Positions 1 through 8,776 are shown, numbered from the stretch's first letter. The stretch: 64,000 nt of DNA from Prevotella sp. (GCA_017557405.1 JAFYYV010000028.1:62001-126000), one strand, 5' to 3'. Translations and numbers: made by a program. Notes: generated from the letters alone by a model not told the origin.

Positions 1-54
1 GATAATGAGATAATAGATAAAAGATAAAAAATAAATAATAAAAAACTATTCTCT

Positions 55-82
55 CACCTCTTACCTCTTACCCCTTACCTCT
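55..82. repeat. CCTCTTA-type 7-bp tandem repeat upstream of trpS
   Basis: About four imperfect copies of a pyrimidine-rich 7-mer (CCTCTTA, one copy CCCCTTA) lie in the AT-rich leader of trpS. Simple repeats of this type are common between genes in Bacteroidales. No consensus -7 box is visible between here and the trpS start. Confidence 0.6.
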
Positions 83-124
83 AAAGAACAATACAATAAT
101 AAAAATATAGTAAAGAAAACAAAA

Positions 125-1210
125 ATGGGAAAAGTAATCTTAACAGGCGACCGTCCCACCGGCAAGCTCCATTTGGGGCATTATGTGGGGTCTCTGCGTC
201 GCCGTGTGCAACTTCAGAACGAAGGTAACTACGACAAGATGTTCGTTTTCATGGCCGATGTACAGGCACTTACCGACAATGCAGACAACCCCGAGAAAAT
301 CCGTCAGAACATCATTGAGGTGGCCCTCGATTATCTTGCAGCCGGCCTCGACCCCGAGCGGTGCATCCTTTTCATACAAAGTCAGATTACCGAATTGGCG
401 GAACTGACCACTTATCTGATGAACCTCATTACCGTGAGCCGTGTGCAACGCAACCCTACGGTGAAGACTGAAATAAAAATGCGCAACTTCGAGGCCAACA
501 TCCCCCTCGGATTCTTCTGCTATCCCGTCTCACAGGCTGCTGACATCACTCTGTTCAAGTCGACCACCGTGCCTGTAGGAGAAGACCAGGAGCCCATGCT
601 CGAAGTCACACGCGAGCTCGTACGCCGTTTCAACAACACCTATGGCGAAGTGCTGGTGGAGCCAGAAATCATGCTCCCAGAGAACCTCACCGCCCGCCGT
701 CTCCCCGGTACCGATGGCAAGGAGAAAATGTCAAAGTCGCTTGGCAACTGCATCTATCTCAGCGACTCTGCCGACGAGGTGTGGCAGAAGGTGCGCTCCA
801 TGTATACCGACCCCACTCACCTCAATGTGAGCGATCCCGGACATGTGGAGGGCAACGCTGTATTCACTTATCTTGATGCCTTCTCCACCGAAGCCGATTT
901 CGCCAACTTCTGGCCTGAATACAAGAACCTCGATGAGCTGAAGGACCACTACCGTCGTGGTGGACTTGGCGATATGAAGTGCAAGAAGTTCCTCAATCAG
1001 GTGCTCAACCAGTTCCTCGAGCCTATGCGCCAACGCCGTCATGAGTTCGAGCAGGATATCCCTGAAATCTACAACATCCTGCGTCGTGGAACCGACAAGG
1101 CTCGCGAAACGGCTGCCCAGACCATGAGCGAAGTGCGCAAAGCCATGAAGATTGATTATTTCAACGACGCCGAACTCATTCGCCAGCAATCCGAGAAATA
1201 TTCCAAATAA
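125..1210 (+). CDS. trpS: Tryptophan--tRNA ligase
   Basis: This is a class I aminoacyl-tRNA synthetase that charges tRNA-Trp in the cytoplasm. The N-terminus has the Rossmann-fold HIGH-type motif as HLGH (residues 16-19), inside the [13 protein letters not shown] block typical of TrpRS. The KMSKS loop is intact at residues 201-205. At 361 residues it is somewhat longer than the ~330 of classic bacterial TrpRS; the extra length is in the C-terminal half after KMSKS. The start is the first ATG after an AT-rich leader. It appears to be transcribed alone and ends at a strong intrinsic terminator. Identification is secure from the motifs and full-length organisation. Confidence 0.97.
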   Translation: MGKVILTGDRPTGKLHLGHYVGSLRRRVQLQNEGNYDKMFVFMADVQALTDNADNPEKIRQNIIEVALDYLAAGLDPERCILFIQSQITELAELTTYLMNLITVSRVQRNPTVKTEIKMRNFEANIPLGFFCYPVSQAADITLFKSTTVPVGEDQEPMLEVTRELVRRFNNTYGEVLVEPEIMLPENLTARRLPGTDGKEKMSKSLGNCIYLSDSADEVWQKVRSMYTDPTHLNVSDPGHVEGNAVFTYLDAFSTEADFANFWPEYKNLDELKDHYRRGGLGDMKCKKFLNQVLNQFLEPMRQRRHEFEQDIPEIYNILRRGTDKARETAAQTMSEVRKAMKIDYFNDAELIRQQSEKYSK

Positions 1211-1233
1211 AGGAGTGTAGGTGGTAAAAGAGT

Positions 1234-1292
1234 AGGAGTGTGGACACTAGCTTTTCCAATTGGAAGAGACCTGTCCACACTCCTTTTTTATT
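1234..1292 (+). terminator. Intrinsic terminator of trpS
   Basis: A perfect 13-bp inverted repeat (AGGAGTGTGGACA at 1234-1246, complement at 1272-1284) is followed by a run of T. It lies just after the trpS stop codon. Confidence 0.9.
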
Positions 1293-1326
1293 TTTAATTC
1301 TTTAATTTTATAATTTTTCAATTCCC

Positions 1327-1860
1327 CTAGAATTCCCTATTCATCAGCAGGTTGAACGCTGACAACAATTCCATGGCGATGCGGTGTGCGAAAGGTGGTT
1401 GAATGGTTCGACTGCTGCTGTTGATTTCGTGCACGATTCCTTCCTCGTCGTCCTCGTTGGCGCTGAAGTAGAAGCGTGTCTCGTCGCCTGAATTCTTCTC
1501 ATAGTAGAAAGCCAGCTGTTCATCGTCATCGAAGAGGAACTCCTGATAGTATTTGAATCCCACATCGTAGGTGTTCACGATGAAATAGGGATGGAAGAAG
1601 TAGCGTTCCACGTCCTTGTTCTCCTTGGTCTTGAAATAGTAGGTGGTGGTCACCTTCCCCACGGTTCCATTTGGCAGCGTGTAGTTGCTCACCGCCCGCG
1701 TCATGTCCGAAGGCTTCCCTTGCTTCTCTTTCCGCTCCGCCACTTCGATGTTCTTCTTTGCTTCGGAATACATCTTCCTGATCTCCGCCACGCGATCCTG
1801 TGCCGATGCTGTCAGGGCGAATAGAAGGCATCCCAACGCCATCATAATGGTCTTTCTCAT
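1327..1860 (-). CDS. Secreted protein of unknown function
   Basis: The 177-residue product starts with a clear Sec signal peptide (MRKTIMMALGCLLFALTASA, cleavage predicted before QDR). The mature part is hydrophilic, with a charged N-terminal helix and then a region rich in Tyr, Phe, Glu and Asp that could be a small beta-rich domain. I recognise no family. It probably acts in the periplasm or at the outer membrane. The gene lies 19 bp downstream of a small membrane-protein gene on the same strand, so the two are probably co-transcribed. The 3' end faces the trpS terminator. Confidence 0.75.
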   Translation of the reverse strand: MRKTIMMALGCLLFALTASAQDRVAEIRKMYSEAKKNIEVAERKEKQGKPSDMTRAVSNYTLPNGTVGKVTTTYYFKTKENKDVERYFFHPYFIVNTYDVGFKYYQEFLFDDDEQLAFYYEKNSGDETRFYFSANEDDEEGIVHEINSSSRTIQPPFAHRIAMELLSAFNLLMNREF

Positions 1861-1879
1861 AGCCGTTTCCTTTCTTTCG

Positions 1880-2308
1880 TTAAAGTTTTATCGATTCGTT
1901 GTATGGATCCACTTTCTTCTTCTTTCTCATGAGCAGCCAGGCGAAGAGGAAGCACAACAGTCCGAAGAAGATGATGGCTCCTCCGAACAGCCATCCGAGG
2001 AATGTGCCGAGGCCGTCTGCCCGATATCCAGGATACTCCACGGGCGTCATCTCTTTCAGTTGGTTCTCAATGGCCAGCGAGTCTTCGCCCACCACTTCGT
2101 AGAGCATCTGGCTCAGCGAGTCGTAACGTATTCCTTCTTCCGACTCCACCCATTCTGTGTATTCCTCCCATGCTTGTTTGTGGGCTGCTGCCTTTTCGTG
2201 ATCGTCCTCGGTGGCTACGCATCCCAACATCAATCCTGATGCCACTGCCAAGATGCCGAGAATGATGAGCACTGCACCGAAACAACCTCTTGCTTTACTT
2301 CTTGCCAT
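1880..2308 (-). CDS. Small membrane protein with two transmembrane segments
   Basis: A 142-residue protein with a hydrophobic segment at about residues 10-30, a polar, acidic central region of roughly 70 residues, a second hydrophobic segment at about 105-128 and a basic tail (RKKKK). The second segment followed by positive charges suggests both ends are cytoplasmic and the acidic loop lies in the periplasm. No family is recognised. It is the first gene of a likely two-gene unit with the secreted protein downstream. No consensus -7 box is visible upstream. Confidence 0.75.
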   Translation of the reverse strand: MARSKARGCFGAVLIILGILAVASGLMLGCVATEDDHEKAAAHKQAWEEYTEWVESEEGIRYDSLSQMLYEVVGEDSLAIENQLKEMTPVEYPGYRADGLGTFLGWLFGGAIIFFGLLCFLFAWLLMRKKKKVDPYNESIKL

Positions 2309-2344
2309 ATCCTTATCTTTTTAGTTGTTCATTTAATTTTCTAA

Positions 2345-2435
2345 TCTTAATCTTTGACTTCGTCGAAACCGCTCACGCTTTGGATAGCTCAAGCAAGCTT
2401 GGCTCTCCGCTCGCTTAATCGCGGTCTTAATCTTT
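2345..2435. repeat. 11-bp direct repeats flanking a 69-bp segment
   Basis: TCTTAATCTTT occurs at 2345-2355 and again at 2425-2435, bracketing a 69-bp segment with alternating GC- and purine-rich words. Short tandem ATCCTTC-like units follow to about 2461. The arrangement could be a small inserted element with its target duplication, or slippage-derived repeats. Nothing codes here. Confidence 0.5.
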
Positions 2436-2462
2436 CATCCTCATCCTTCATCCTTCATCCTT

Positions 2463-3011
2463 TCACGGGTTCAGCACCGTCTCCGTAGTATAATCGTCGT
2501 ACACCACAATCTGAATGCCCTTCGCATCGGCTTTCACCGGTAGCCCCTGCAGGTCGTATCGGGCCACCTCACGCCTTTCTCCTTCCTTGGGCGTGGTCTC
2601 CACAGCCTTCGCTCCGGTAGTGGTCTCGTAGGTCACAATCTTCTTCAGGTTTGCGCAATCCCTGAAGGCGTCGTCACCAATGTAGTACACCGTGGAAGGT
2701 ATTCTGATCTCCTCCAGATATTGGTTTCCCTGGAATGCTCCCCGCGCAATGCAATACACGCCGTCTGGTACCGTGTACGACGTCTGTTGCTTGCTCTGTG
2801 GGAACTTTACCAGCGTTTCGCAACGTGGTGAACCACTGGTGTAACGATCGTCGAATGTGGCGAATAAGACGCCGTCCTCCGAGTGGTAGTAGCCCATGTA
2901 GGTGATGCCCATGTAACCCTCGCCCGTTCCGCTGTTCGTCACCGTGTATTGGGCGAACGCTCCTATCGTGCACATGAGGGTGGCCAGCAGAGTCAATATG
3001 TATTTTTTCAT
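2463..3011 (-). CDS. Short secreted leucine-rich repeat protein (BspA-like)
   Basis: The 182-residue protein has a signal peptide (MKKYILTLLATLMCTIGAFA). Its central part matches the treponemal/BspA-type LRR_5 pattern, with units such as YCIARGAFQGNQYLEEIRIPS and YYIGDDAFRDCANLKKI at about residues 85-130. Large BspA proteins mediate surface adhesion; this one has only two or three repeats. The end (YDLQGLPVKADAKGIQIVVYD) resembles the YNLxGxxV C-terminal tail of other secreted proteins in this window but lacks the closing NGKKVxVK, so the tail is degenerate. A consensus promoter lies just upstream. Confidence 0.8.
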   Translation of the reverse strand: MKKYILTLLATLMCTIGAFAQYTVTNSGTGEGYMGITYMGYYHSEDGVLFATFDDRYTSGSPRCETLVKFPQSKQQTSYTVPDGVYCIARGAFQGNQYLEEIRIPSTVYYIGDDAFRDCANLKKIVTYETTTGAKAVETTPKEGERREVARYDLQGLPVKADAKGIQIVVYDDYTTETVLNP

Positions 3012-3046
3012 GATGCGTAGTGGTTTTTAATTCTTGTTTCCTTTTG

Positions 3047-3054
3047 CAAAGATA
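3047..3054 (-). promoter_or_regulatory. -7 box of the LRR protein gene
   Basis: TATCTTTG on the minus strand matches the Bacteroidetes TAnnTTTG -7 consensus. It lies about 35 bp before the start codon of the gene ending at 2463. Confidence 0.7.
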
Positions 3055-3120
3055 CAACAAAAATCTGAAACCTCCAAATTTAGACCCCTCTGCAGCGTGA
3101 AAATTTGTTAATGGGAAAAG

Positions 3121-3150
3121 CGTCACAGCGTCACAGCGTCACAGCGTCAC
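3121..3150. repeat. CGTCACAG 8-bp tandem repeat
   Basis: Almost four head-to-tail copies of the 8-mer CGTCACAG. The distal part also forms the left arm of a 20-bp inverted repeat described separately. Confidence 0.85.
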
Positions 3151-3310
3151 ATTAAGCACCTTCCACATTTCCCATTGAGCCCCAAAATAGAGAGAGTGGT
3201 ACGTTAATATTGTATAATATTATATAATATAATATATAATTATAATAATAGTATACTATTATTTCTTGCCCTCTGCACGTCGAAATGACCTTAATGTGAC
3301 GCTGTGACGC
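3136..3310. repeat. 175-bp AT-rich segment bounded by 20-bp inverted repeats (MITE-like)
   Basis: The 20 bp at 3136-3155 (GCGTCACAGCGTCACATTAA) recur as the exact reverse complement at 3291-3310. Between them lies an extremely AT-rich, locally palindromic stretch (about 3200-3262) made of TATAATATTAT-like words. No ORF is present. The arrangement resembles a miniature inverted-repeat element or a cruciform-forming segment; no target-site duplication was identified. The remainder of the 3012-3654 gap holds the 22-bp unit array and unremarkable AT-rich sequence. Confidence 0.6.
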
Positions 3311-3321
3311 GGGACGTTCTG

Positions 3322-3431
3322 GGTGTCAAAGACCACAAATGAGGCGGTCAAAGGGCATCTTTGACCAAACGATAGCAATGGGATAGGGGGCTCAAAGCGA
3401 ATTTATGAGGGAAACAAAGGGCGAAAAAGCA
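3322..3431 (+). repeat. 22-bp tandem unit array, copy A (flanks missing)
   Basis: Five consecutive 22-bp units (3322, 3344, 3366, 3388, 3410). Most contain a TCAAAG...TGA or TCAAAG...CTTTGA core. The first unit and the start of the second match the array at 18.16 kb over ~30 bp with one mismatch, and the third shares CGATAGCAATG with that array. The conserved left and right blocks found around the other copies are not seen here. Confidence 0.7.
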
Positions 3432-3654
3432 TGGGTTTCGAGTCGTTTTTGACGCATAATCCCGCAAAATCGAGCTCAAAATCGATGAAAATACAAGAAA
3501 ATCCGCTAAATACTCAGATGAAAAAGGTATATACTCAGGAGAGAGAAAATTTCAAGTGTTAAGAGCTGTGAAATTGAAATTTGCTCAAAAATGGCTTGAA
3601 AATGAACGAAAATGGCTCGAAAGGAGTGTAAAACGAGTGGGAAGGGGTGAAAAA

Positions 3655-4953
3655 CTACACTTTTCTCCGCAACCAGATGGCTTGTATGACGCCTCGGAGG
3701 ACGAGATAAACAATGAGGGCGAGCCAAAGCGCGTGATTGTGGAGCGAGGGCGAGAGGGTGTAGTGGAGGATGAAGAAAACGGCTGTGGCGATGACCGACG
3801 AGAGGAGCATTCCGCGGGTGGCGGTGATGCCGATGAAGATGCCGTCGTAGATGAACGCTGCCACACCAGCGAGCGGTATGAGGAGCGCCCAGGGCAGGTA
3901 GGGCGTGGCGGCTTCAATCACTTCGCGGTGGTTGGTGAGGAGCGAGAGGAATGGTTTTCCACCGAGCGCGTAGGTGGCCGTAAAGAGCACCACCATGATG
4001 GCACCCCACAGGAACAATCGGCGCACGAGGGCTTGGAATCCACTCACGTCGCGGGCTCCATAGAGTTTTCCGCCCATCGCCTCGCCAGCGAACGCAAAGC
4101 CGTCCATCACATAACTGAAGAGCGTAAAGAGCGTCATCAGCAGCGTATTCACCGAGAGGATGAGGTCTCCCTGACGTGCTCCGGCAGCGGTGAAAAACAG
4201 GTTGACCGCCACCAGGCATACCGTTCGGAGGAAGATGTCGCGGTTGACGCGTAGGAAGGGCGCAAAGCCATCAGTCTTGTTCTTCGATTTGAAGGAAAAA
4301 CCAACTGACAACGGACGCTGGATGCCTTTCCTTTCCAACGCCCATAGCGCCATGGCGAGACCACTCCATTGCGCAACGAGGGTGCCGAGAGCAACGCCTT
4401 CGATTCGCATGCCCAACCCATAGACGAAGAGCAGGGAGCACGCGATGTTGATGATGTTCTGAAGGATGGAGACGGCCATCGGAGTGTGCGTGTCCTGCAT
4501 GCCGATGAACCATCCCGTGAGGGCGTAGAGCGAGAGTGTGGCAGGTGCGCCCCAGATGCATATATTAAAATAGGTGCGCACGAGGGTGGCGATTTCCTCG
4601 GAAGGTCCCATCAGCCAGATGGAGAGTCCGCGGAGGGGGATTTGCAGGACGACAATCATCAATCCGAACAGCAATCCCAGCGTGAGCGAGTGGGAGAGCA
4701 TGGTGTGGATGCCTTGCTGGTCGTTTCGCCCCACGGCTTGTGCGGTGAGTCCGCTCGTACCCATCCGAAGGAACCCCAGCAGCCAATACATCACATTGAA
4801 AATCATCGACCCCACGGCAATCGCTCCTATGTAGGTGGCGTCGCCGATATGCCCCACGATAGCCAGGTCGACAAGTCCCAAGAGGGGCACGGTCACATTC
4901 TGGACAATCGAGGGGATGGCCAGTCGGAGGATGTCGCGGTCAATGGTTTTCAT
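3655..4953 (-). CDS. MATE-family multidrug/toxin efflux transporter (DinF-like)
   Basis: A 432-residue polytopic membrane protein with about twelve hydrophobic segments, the usual size and topology for MATE proteins. The N-terminal block (LRLAIPSIVQNVTVPLLGLVD, then AIVGHIGDATYIGAIAVGS) is characteristic of the DinF branch. The protein would export organic cations or other toxic compounds using a Na+ or H+ gradient. The gene starts 6 bp after the upstream ABC transporter gene, so it is the third gene of an efflux operon. The substrate cannot be predicted from sequence. Confidence 0.93.
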   Translation of the reverse strand: MKTIDRDILRLAIPSIVQNVTVPLLGLVDLAIVGHIGDATYIGAIAVGSMIFNVMYWLLGFLRMGTSGLTAQAVGRNDQQGIHTMLSHSLTLGLLFGLMIVVLQIPLRGLSIWLMGPSEEIATLVRTYFNICIWGAPATLSLYALTGWFIGMQDTHTPMAVSILQNIINIACSLLFVYGLGMRIEGVALGTLVAQWSGLAMALWALERKGIQRPLSVGFSFKSKNKTDGFAPFLRVNRDIFLRTVCLVAVNLFFTAAGARQGDLILSVNTLLMTLFTLFSYVMDGFAFAGEAMGGKLYGARDVSGFQALVRRLFLWGAIMVVLFTATYALGGKPFLSLLTNHREVIEAATPYLPWALLIPLAGVAAFIYDGIFIGITATRGMLLSSVIATAVFFILHYTLSPSLHNHALWLALIVYLVLRGVIQAIWLRRKV

Positions 4954-4959
4954 GCCGAT

Positions 4960-6885
4960 CTATGACAAGAGCGAAGTGTCGCCCGTGTAGAGTTGATAGT
5001 ATTTCCCTTTCAATTGGAGGAGTTCGTCGTGTGAACCACTTTCGATGATCTGTCCGTGGTCGAGAACGATAATCTGATCGGCATTGCGGACCGTGGAGAG
5101 ACGGTGGGCGATGACAAAGGTGGTGCGCCCTCGCATGATGCTGTCCATGCCGCGTTGCACGAGTTGCTCTGTGCGTGTGTCGATGGATGAGGTGGCCTCG
5201 TCGAGGATGAGCACAGGCGGGTTGGCCACGGCAGCACGGGCGATGGCAAGCAGTTGGCGTTCACCTTGTGAGAGATTTCCGCCATCAGCGTTCAGCACGG
5301 TGTGGTAGCCATTGGAGAGTCTTCGGATAAAGTCGTCGGCTCCCACCAATCGGGCTGCCTCACGACATTCCTCGTCTGTGGCGTCAAGGCGGCCATAGCG
5401 GATGTTGTCGAGCACGGTGGCGGTGAAGAGGTGGGTCTCCTGCAACACAATGCTCATCGAGCGCCGCAACGATTCCTTGCTGATGTCGTTGATGGGGATA
5501 CCATCGTAGAAGATGTTGCCCTCTTTCACGTCGTAGAATCGGTTGATGAGGTTGATAATGGTGGTCTTGCCAGCTCCGGTGCCTCCTACAAAGGCGATTT
5601 TCTGTCCGGGCGAGGTGTTGATGTTAATGTCGAACAGCACTTGCTTCTCGGGCACATAACCGAAATCAACATGCTGGAAATCGACATCGCCTTCCACTTT
5701 ATGAGGTCGCTCGTTGCTCGTGTTCCTGTTGTCAGTCTTCTGCTGGGCGCCATTTGGTTCTTCCTTTCCCTTGACCCAATTGCCATTCTCCAACTTCCAT
5801 TCTCCGTTGTCGGTCTCGGGTTCGGCATCGAGTAATCGGAAAACACGTTCGGCTCCCACCGATGCGTTCAGCACGGAGTTGATTTGCTGGCTGACGTGGC
5901 TGATGGGTTGGGTGAAACTCTTGTTCAACTGCAGGAATGCCACGATGGTTCCCAACGAGAGCGATGCATGTAGGAACGATGATGGATTGAGGGCGATGGT
6001 GGCGCCCACGACGGCGATGAGCACATAGCCAAGGTTGCCCAAGTTGCCATTGATGGGCATCACGATGTTGGCGATCTTGTTGGCGTTGTAGGCCGACGAA
6101 CGCAGTTGCTCGTTGATGTCCTCGAAGTCGTTGATGGCGCGTTGCTCGTGGCAGAAAACCTTCACCACCTTCTGTCCTGTCATCATTTCTTCAATGAAGC
6201 CGTTGACACGCGCTAAAGACTCCTGTTGTGTGCGGAAGAAGCCGCGCGACCATTTTCCCAGACGTGTGGTGACCAGCATCATCACGAAGGCCATGAACAG
6301 GCTGACGAGCGTCAGCGGGATGCTGAGCACAATCATCGAGGTGAAGGTGACCACAATGGTGATGATAGAGTTGAATACCTGTGCCATACTCGTTGAGATG
6401 ACCTGACGTAGTGAATCCACATCGTTCGTGTAGGTTGACATCAGTTCGCCATGCGAGTGTGAATCGAAATAGCTGATGGGCAGCTGTTCCATGCGCTCGA
6501 AGAGTTGCTTGCGAAGCTTCAACTGGGTGCCTTGCGAAACGTAGATCATCAGCCGGTTGTAGGTGTAGGAGCAGATGACGCCCGCCATGAGTATCAATCC
6601 CAGTTTGAAGAGCGTCTGCAGGAGCGAGGCGTATTGAGGGTTGTCCACTTGTGTGAGCGGCACGATGTAGTCATCGATGAGCGTCTTGGTGAAAAGCGTG
6701 GAAGCCAACGATGTGATGGACGAGATGACGATGCAGAGGAGCACGGTGGCAATATACCATTTGTAGTGCTTCATGACGATGCGGAACAAGCGAATGAGCG
6801 TGTTCTTCTTGTTCTTGTCGAGGGTGGCCGTGAGGTTCTGTCCACGAGGCCCTCCGTTGTTGCGGTTGAAGTTAGGCTGTCTCAT
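4960..6885 (-). CDS. ABC exporter half-transporter with canonical ATPase site
   Basis: A 641-residue fused permease/ATPase of the ABC multidrug/lipid exporter type. Six transmembrane segments fill roughly residues 35-340. The nucleotide-binding domain follows, with Walker A GGTGAGKTT, signature LSQGE and Walker B LILDE with the catalytic Glu present. It overlaps the upstream ABC gene by 4 bp and probably forms a heterodimer with it. The linker between permease and ATPase (about residues 355-395) carries a low-complexity insert (GEWKLENGNW, then NGAQQKTDNRN) whose DNA is two tandem 14-bp units. This looks like an intergenic repeat that became coding sequence. Confidence 0.95.
   Translation of the reverse strand: MRQPNFNRNNGGPRGQNLTATLDKNKKNTLIRLFRIVMKHYKWYIATVLLCIVISSITSLASTLFTKTLIDDYIVPLTQVDNPQYASLLQTLFKLGLILMAGVICSYTYNRLMIYVSQGTQLKLRKQLFERMEQLPISYFDSHSHGELMSTYTNDVDSLRQVISTSMAQVFNSIITIVVTFTSMIVLSIPLTLVSLFMAFVMMLVTTRLGKWSRGFFRTQQESLARVNGFIEEMMTGQKVVKVFCHEQRAINDFEDINEQLRSSAYNANKIANIVMPINGNLGNLGYVLIAVVGATIALNPSSFLHASLSLGTIVAFLQLNKSFTQPISHVSQQINSVLNASVGAERVFRLLDAEPETDNGEWKLENGNWVKGKEEPNGAQQKTDNRNTSNERPHKVEGDVDFQHVDFGYVPEKQVLFDININTSPGQKIAFVGGTGAGKTTIINLINRFYDVKEGNIFYDGIPINDISKESLRRSMSIVLQETHLFTATVLDNIRYGRLDATDEECREAARLVGADDFIRRLSNGYHTVLNADGGNLSQGERQLLAIARAAVANPPVLILDEATSSIDTRTEQLVQRGMDSIMRGRTTFVIAHRLSTVRNADQIIVLDHGQIIESGSHDELLQLKGKYYQLYTGDTSLLS
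5783..5810. repeat. 14-bp tandem repeat inside the ABC transporter linker
   Basis: Two 14-bp units (CCATTCTCCAACTT and CCATTCTCCGTTGT on the plus strand) encode the repeated GEW/GNW part of the interdomain linker. GGAGAATGG-type words are frequent in Bacteroidales intergenic repeats. Confidence 0.6.
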
Positions 6886-8657
6886 TTGTCAAAGTCTCCC
6901 GTCGTTTGGTTCTGAATCTCGTTGATTTCCTTGTATAGCTGGTTGGTCTGCAAGAGTTGCTCGTGGGTGTCGAAGCCAGTCACCACTCCGTTGTCCATCA
7001 CCAGAATCCTATCGCATTCGCGCACGCTGGAGATGCGTTGGGCGATGATGAGTTTTGTCATGTGGGGCAGTTGCGTGCGGAAAGCCTTCTGGATTTTCGC
7101 ATCGGTGGCAGTATCGCAGGCGCTGGTAGAGTCGTCAAGAATCAATATCTTCGGCTTCTTCAGCAAAGCTCGCGCGATGCAAAGGCGTTGTTTCTGACCG
7201 CCCGACACGTTAGTGCCACCTTGTTCGATGTGGGTGTTGTAACCATCGGGTTTCTCCATGATGAACTCATCGGCTTGCGCCATACGGCAGGCCTCCCGAC
7301 AGTCCTCGAGTGTGGCATCGGGATCACCCCAACGCAGGTTGTCGAGGATGGTGCCCGTGAAGAGCGTGTTTTGTTGGAGCACGATGGAGACATTGTTGCG
7401 AAGCGTCTCGAGATCGTATTCCTTTACGTTGTGTCCGCCTACCATCACCTCGCCCTCGTTGGTGTCGTAGAGGCGGCTGATAAGGCTGATGAGCGTTGAC
7501 TTTCCCGAGCCTGTTCCGCCAATCACGCCGATGGTCTCGCCCGATGCGATGTTGAACGAAACGTTGTAGAGGGCCGACTTCTTCGAGGGCTTCTCCTCGG
7601 TTTCGCTTGCGGCTTCTTCTTCCTTCTTCGAGACATAATCGAATCGCACACCGCGGAACTCGATGCTTCCATCGGGCATCTCCGTCAGGGCGTTCTCAGG
7701 ATTCACAATGTCGGGTTGCTCGTTGATGACCTCAGCCACACGCTTGCCACTGGCGGCACTCTGTGTGAGCATCACGAAGATCATAGAGAGCATCATCAAA
7801 GCCTGAAGAATCGACATCACGTAGGTGAAGAGCGATGCCAGTTCACCGGTTGTCAGCGAACCGCTTACGATGAAGTGGGCACCCCACCAAGAAAGGGCGA
7901 TAATGCAACCATACACCACCATGTTCATCACGGGATGGTTCAGTGCCATCAGGCTCTCTGCGCGTACATATAACTTGTATAACCCCTCTGCGGCACGTGC
8001 GAACTTTTCGTTCTCGTATTTCTCGCGAACAAAGGCTTTCACCACGCGTATGCCAGCCACGTTCTCCTGTACGCTCTCGTTCAGTGCATCATATTTCTCG
8101 AACACCTGCGCGAAGAGTTTCGATACGCGCGAGATGATGCTCCAAAGCGAGAAGGCCAGCACCACCATCGCCACGATGAAAATCAGTGACAAGCGGGCGT
8201 CGATGACCAGACACATCACAATGGAGAGCAGCAATCGGAAGGGAGCGCGCACCGTGATGCGAAGAATCTGCTGGTAGGCATTCTGAAGGTTTGACACATC
8301 GGTCGTCATGCGTGTCACCAATCCGCTCGTTGAATACTTGTCGATGTCGCTGAAGGCGAACCGCTGGATGTTCTTATACATGGCCGAACGCAGATTGGCG
8401 GCGAATCCCGAGGAGGCATACGATGAGAATCGTCCTGCCAAGATGCCGAAGAGCAGACTCAGGAAGGCCATTCCCAGCATCAGCGCACCATAATAATACA
8501 CCTGTTGGATATTGCCCGCATTGATGCCTTTGTCGATGAGCGAGGCCGTGATATAGGGAATCATCACGTCCATCACCACCTCAAGGGCGGTCATCAGGGG
8601 CGTCATAATGGAGGCCGTCTTGTATTGGCCGATTTGTTTAGCTAATGTTTTAATCAT
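6882..8657 (-). CDS. ABC exporter half-transporter with degenerate ATPase site
   Basis: A 591-residue fused permease/ATPase with six transmembrane segments in the first ~310 residues, then a nucleotide-binding domain with Walker A GGTGSGKST, signature VSGGQKQR and Walker B ILILDD. The residue after Walker B is Asp (LDDSTSA) rather than the catalytic Glu, as in the degenerate half of heterodimeric exporters such as TM287/288 and BmrCD. The neighbour has the complete site, so the two genes probably encode one asymmetric transporter. A charged insert (KKEEEAASETEEKPSKK) lies just before the first beta-strand of the ATPase domain. First gene of the efflux operon, with its own promoter. Confidence 0.95.
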   Translation of the reverse strand: MIKTLAKQIGQYKTASIMTPLMTALEVVMDVMIPYITASLIDKGINAGNIQQVYYYGALMLGMAFLSLLFGILAGRFSSYASSGFAANLRSAMYKNIQRFAFSDIDKYSTSGLVTRMTTDVSNLQNAYQQILRITVRAPFRLLLSIVMCLVIDARLSLIFIVAMVVLAFSLWSIISRVSKLFAQVFEKYDALNESVQENVAGIRVVKAFVREKYENEKFARAAEGLYKLYVRAESLMALNHPVMNMVVYGCIIALSWWGAHFIVSGSLTTGELASLFTYVMSILQALMMLSMIFVMLTQSAASGKRVAEVINEQPDIVNPENALTEMPDGSIEFRGVRFDYVSKKEEEAASETEEKPSKKSALYNVSFNIASGETIGVIGGTGSGKSTLISLISRLYDTNEGEVMVGGHNVKEYDLETLRNNVSIVLQQNTLFTGTILDNLRWGDPDATLEDCREACRMAQADEFIMEKPDGYNTHIEQGGTNVSGGQKQRLCIARALLKKPKILILDDSTSACDTATDAKIQKAFRTQLPHMTKLIIAQRISSVRECDRILVMDNGVVTGFDTHEQLLQTNQLYKEINEIQNQTTGDFDK

Positions 8658-8728
8658 AATAGATGGTTTTCGGCCTCAAAATTAAGAAAAAAAATCCAAA
8701 CATGAATCAACATGACTTGAAAACTTAG

Positions 8729-8736
8729 CAAATATA
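8729..8736 (-). promoter_or_regulatory. -7 box of the efflux operon
   Basis: TATATTTG on the minus strand, about 70 bp before the first ABC gene. It lies back to back with the rmuC promoter. Confidence 0.6.
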
Positions 8737-8760
8737 TTTGGCTATTTGCACGATTTTTCG

Positions 8761-8768
8761 TATCTTTG
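8761..8768 (+). promoter_or_regulatory. -7 box of rmuC, very close to the start codon
   Basis: TATCTTTG ends only 8 bp before the ATG at 8777. A TTTG at 8737-8740 lies 20 bp upstream, where the Bacteroidetes -33 element is expected. Transcription would start within a few bases of the ATG, giving a nearly leaderless mRNA. This also rules out an upstream in-frame start at 8738. Confidence 0.7.
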
Positions 8769-8776
8769 CATTGAAT

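Noticed and set aside
3556-3654. Coding sequence in the gap before the MATE gene
   Set aside because: The open frame here only continues as the antisense of the MATE gene and has low-complexity Lys/Glu composition.
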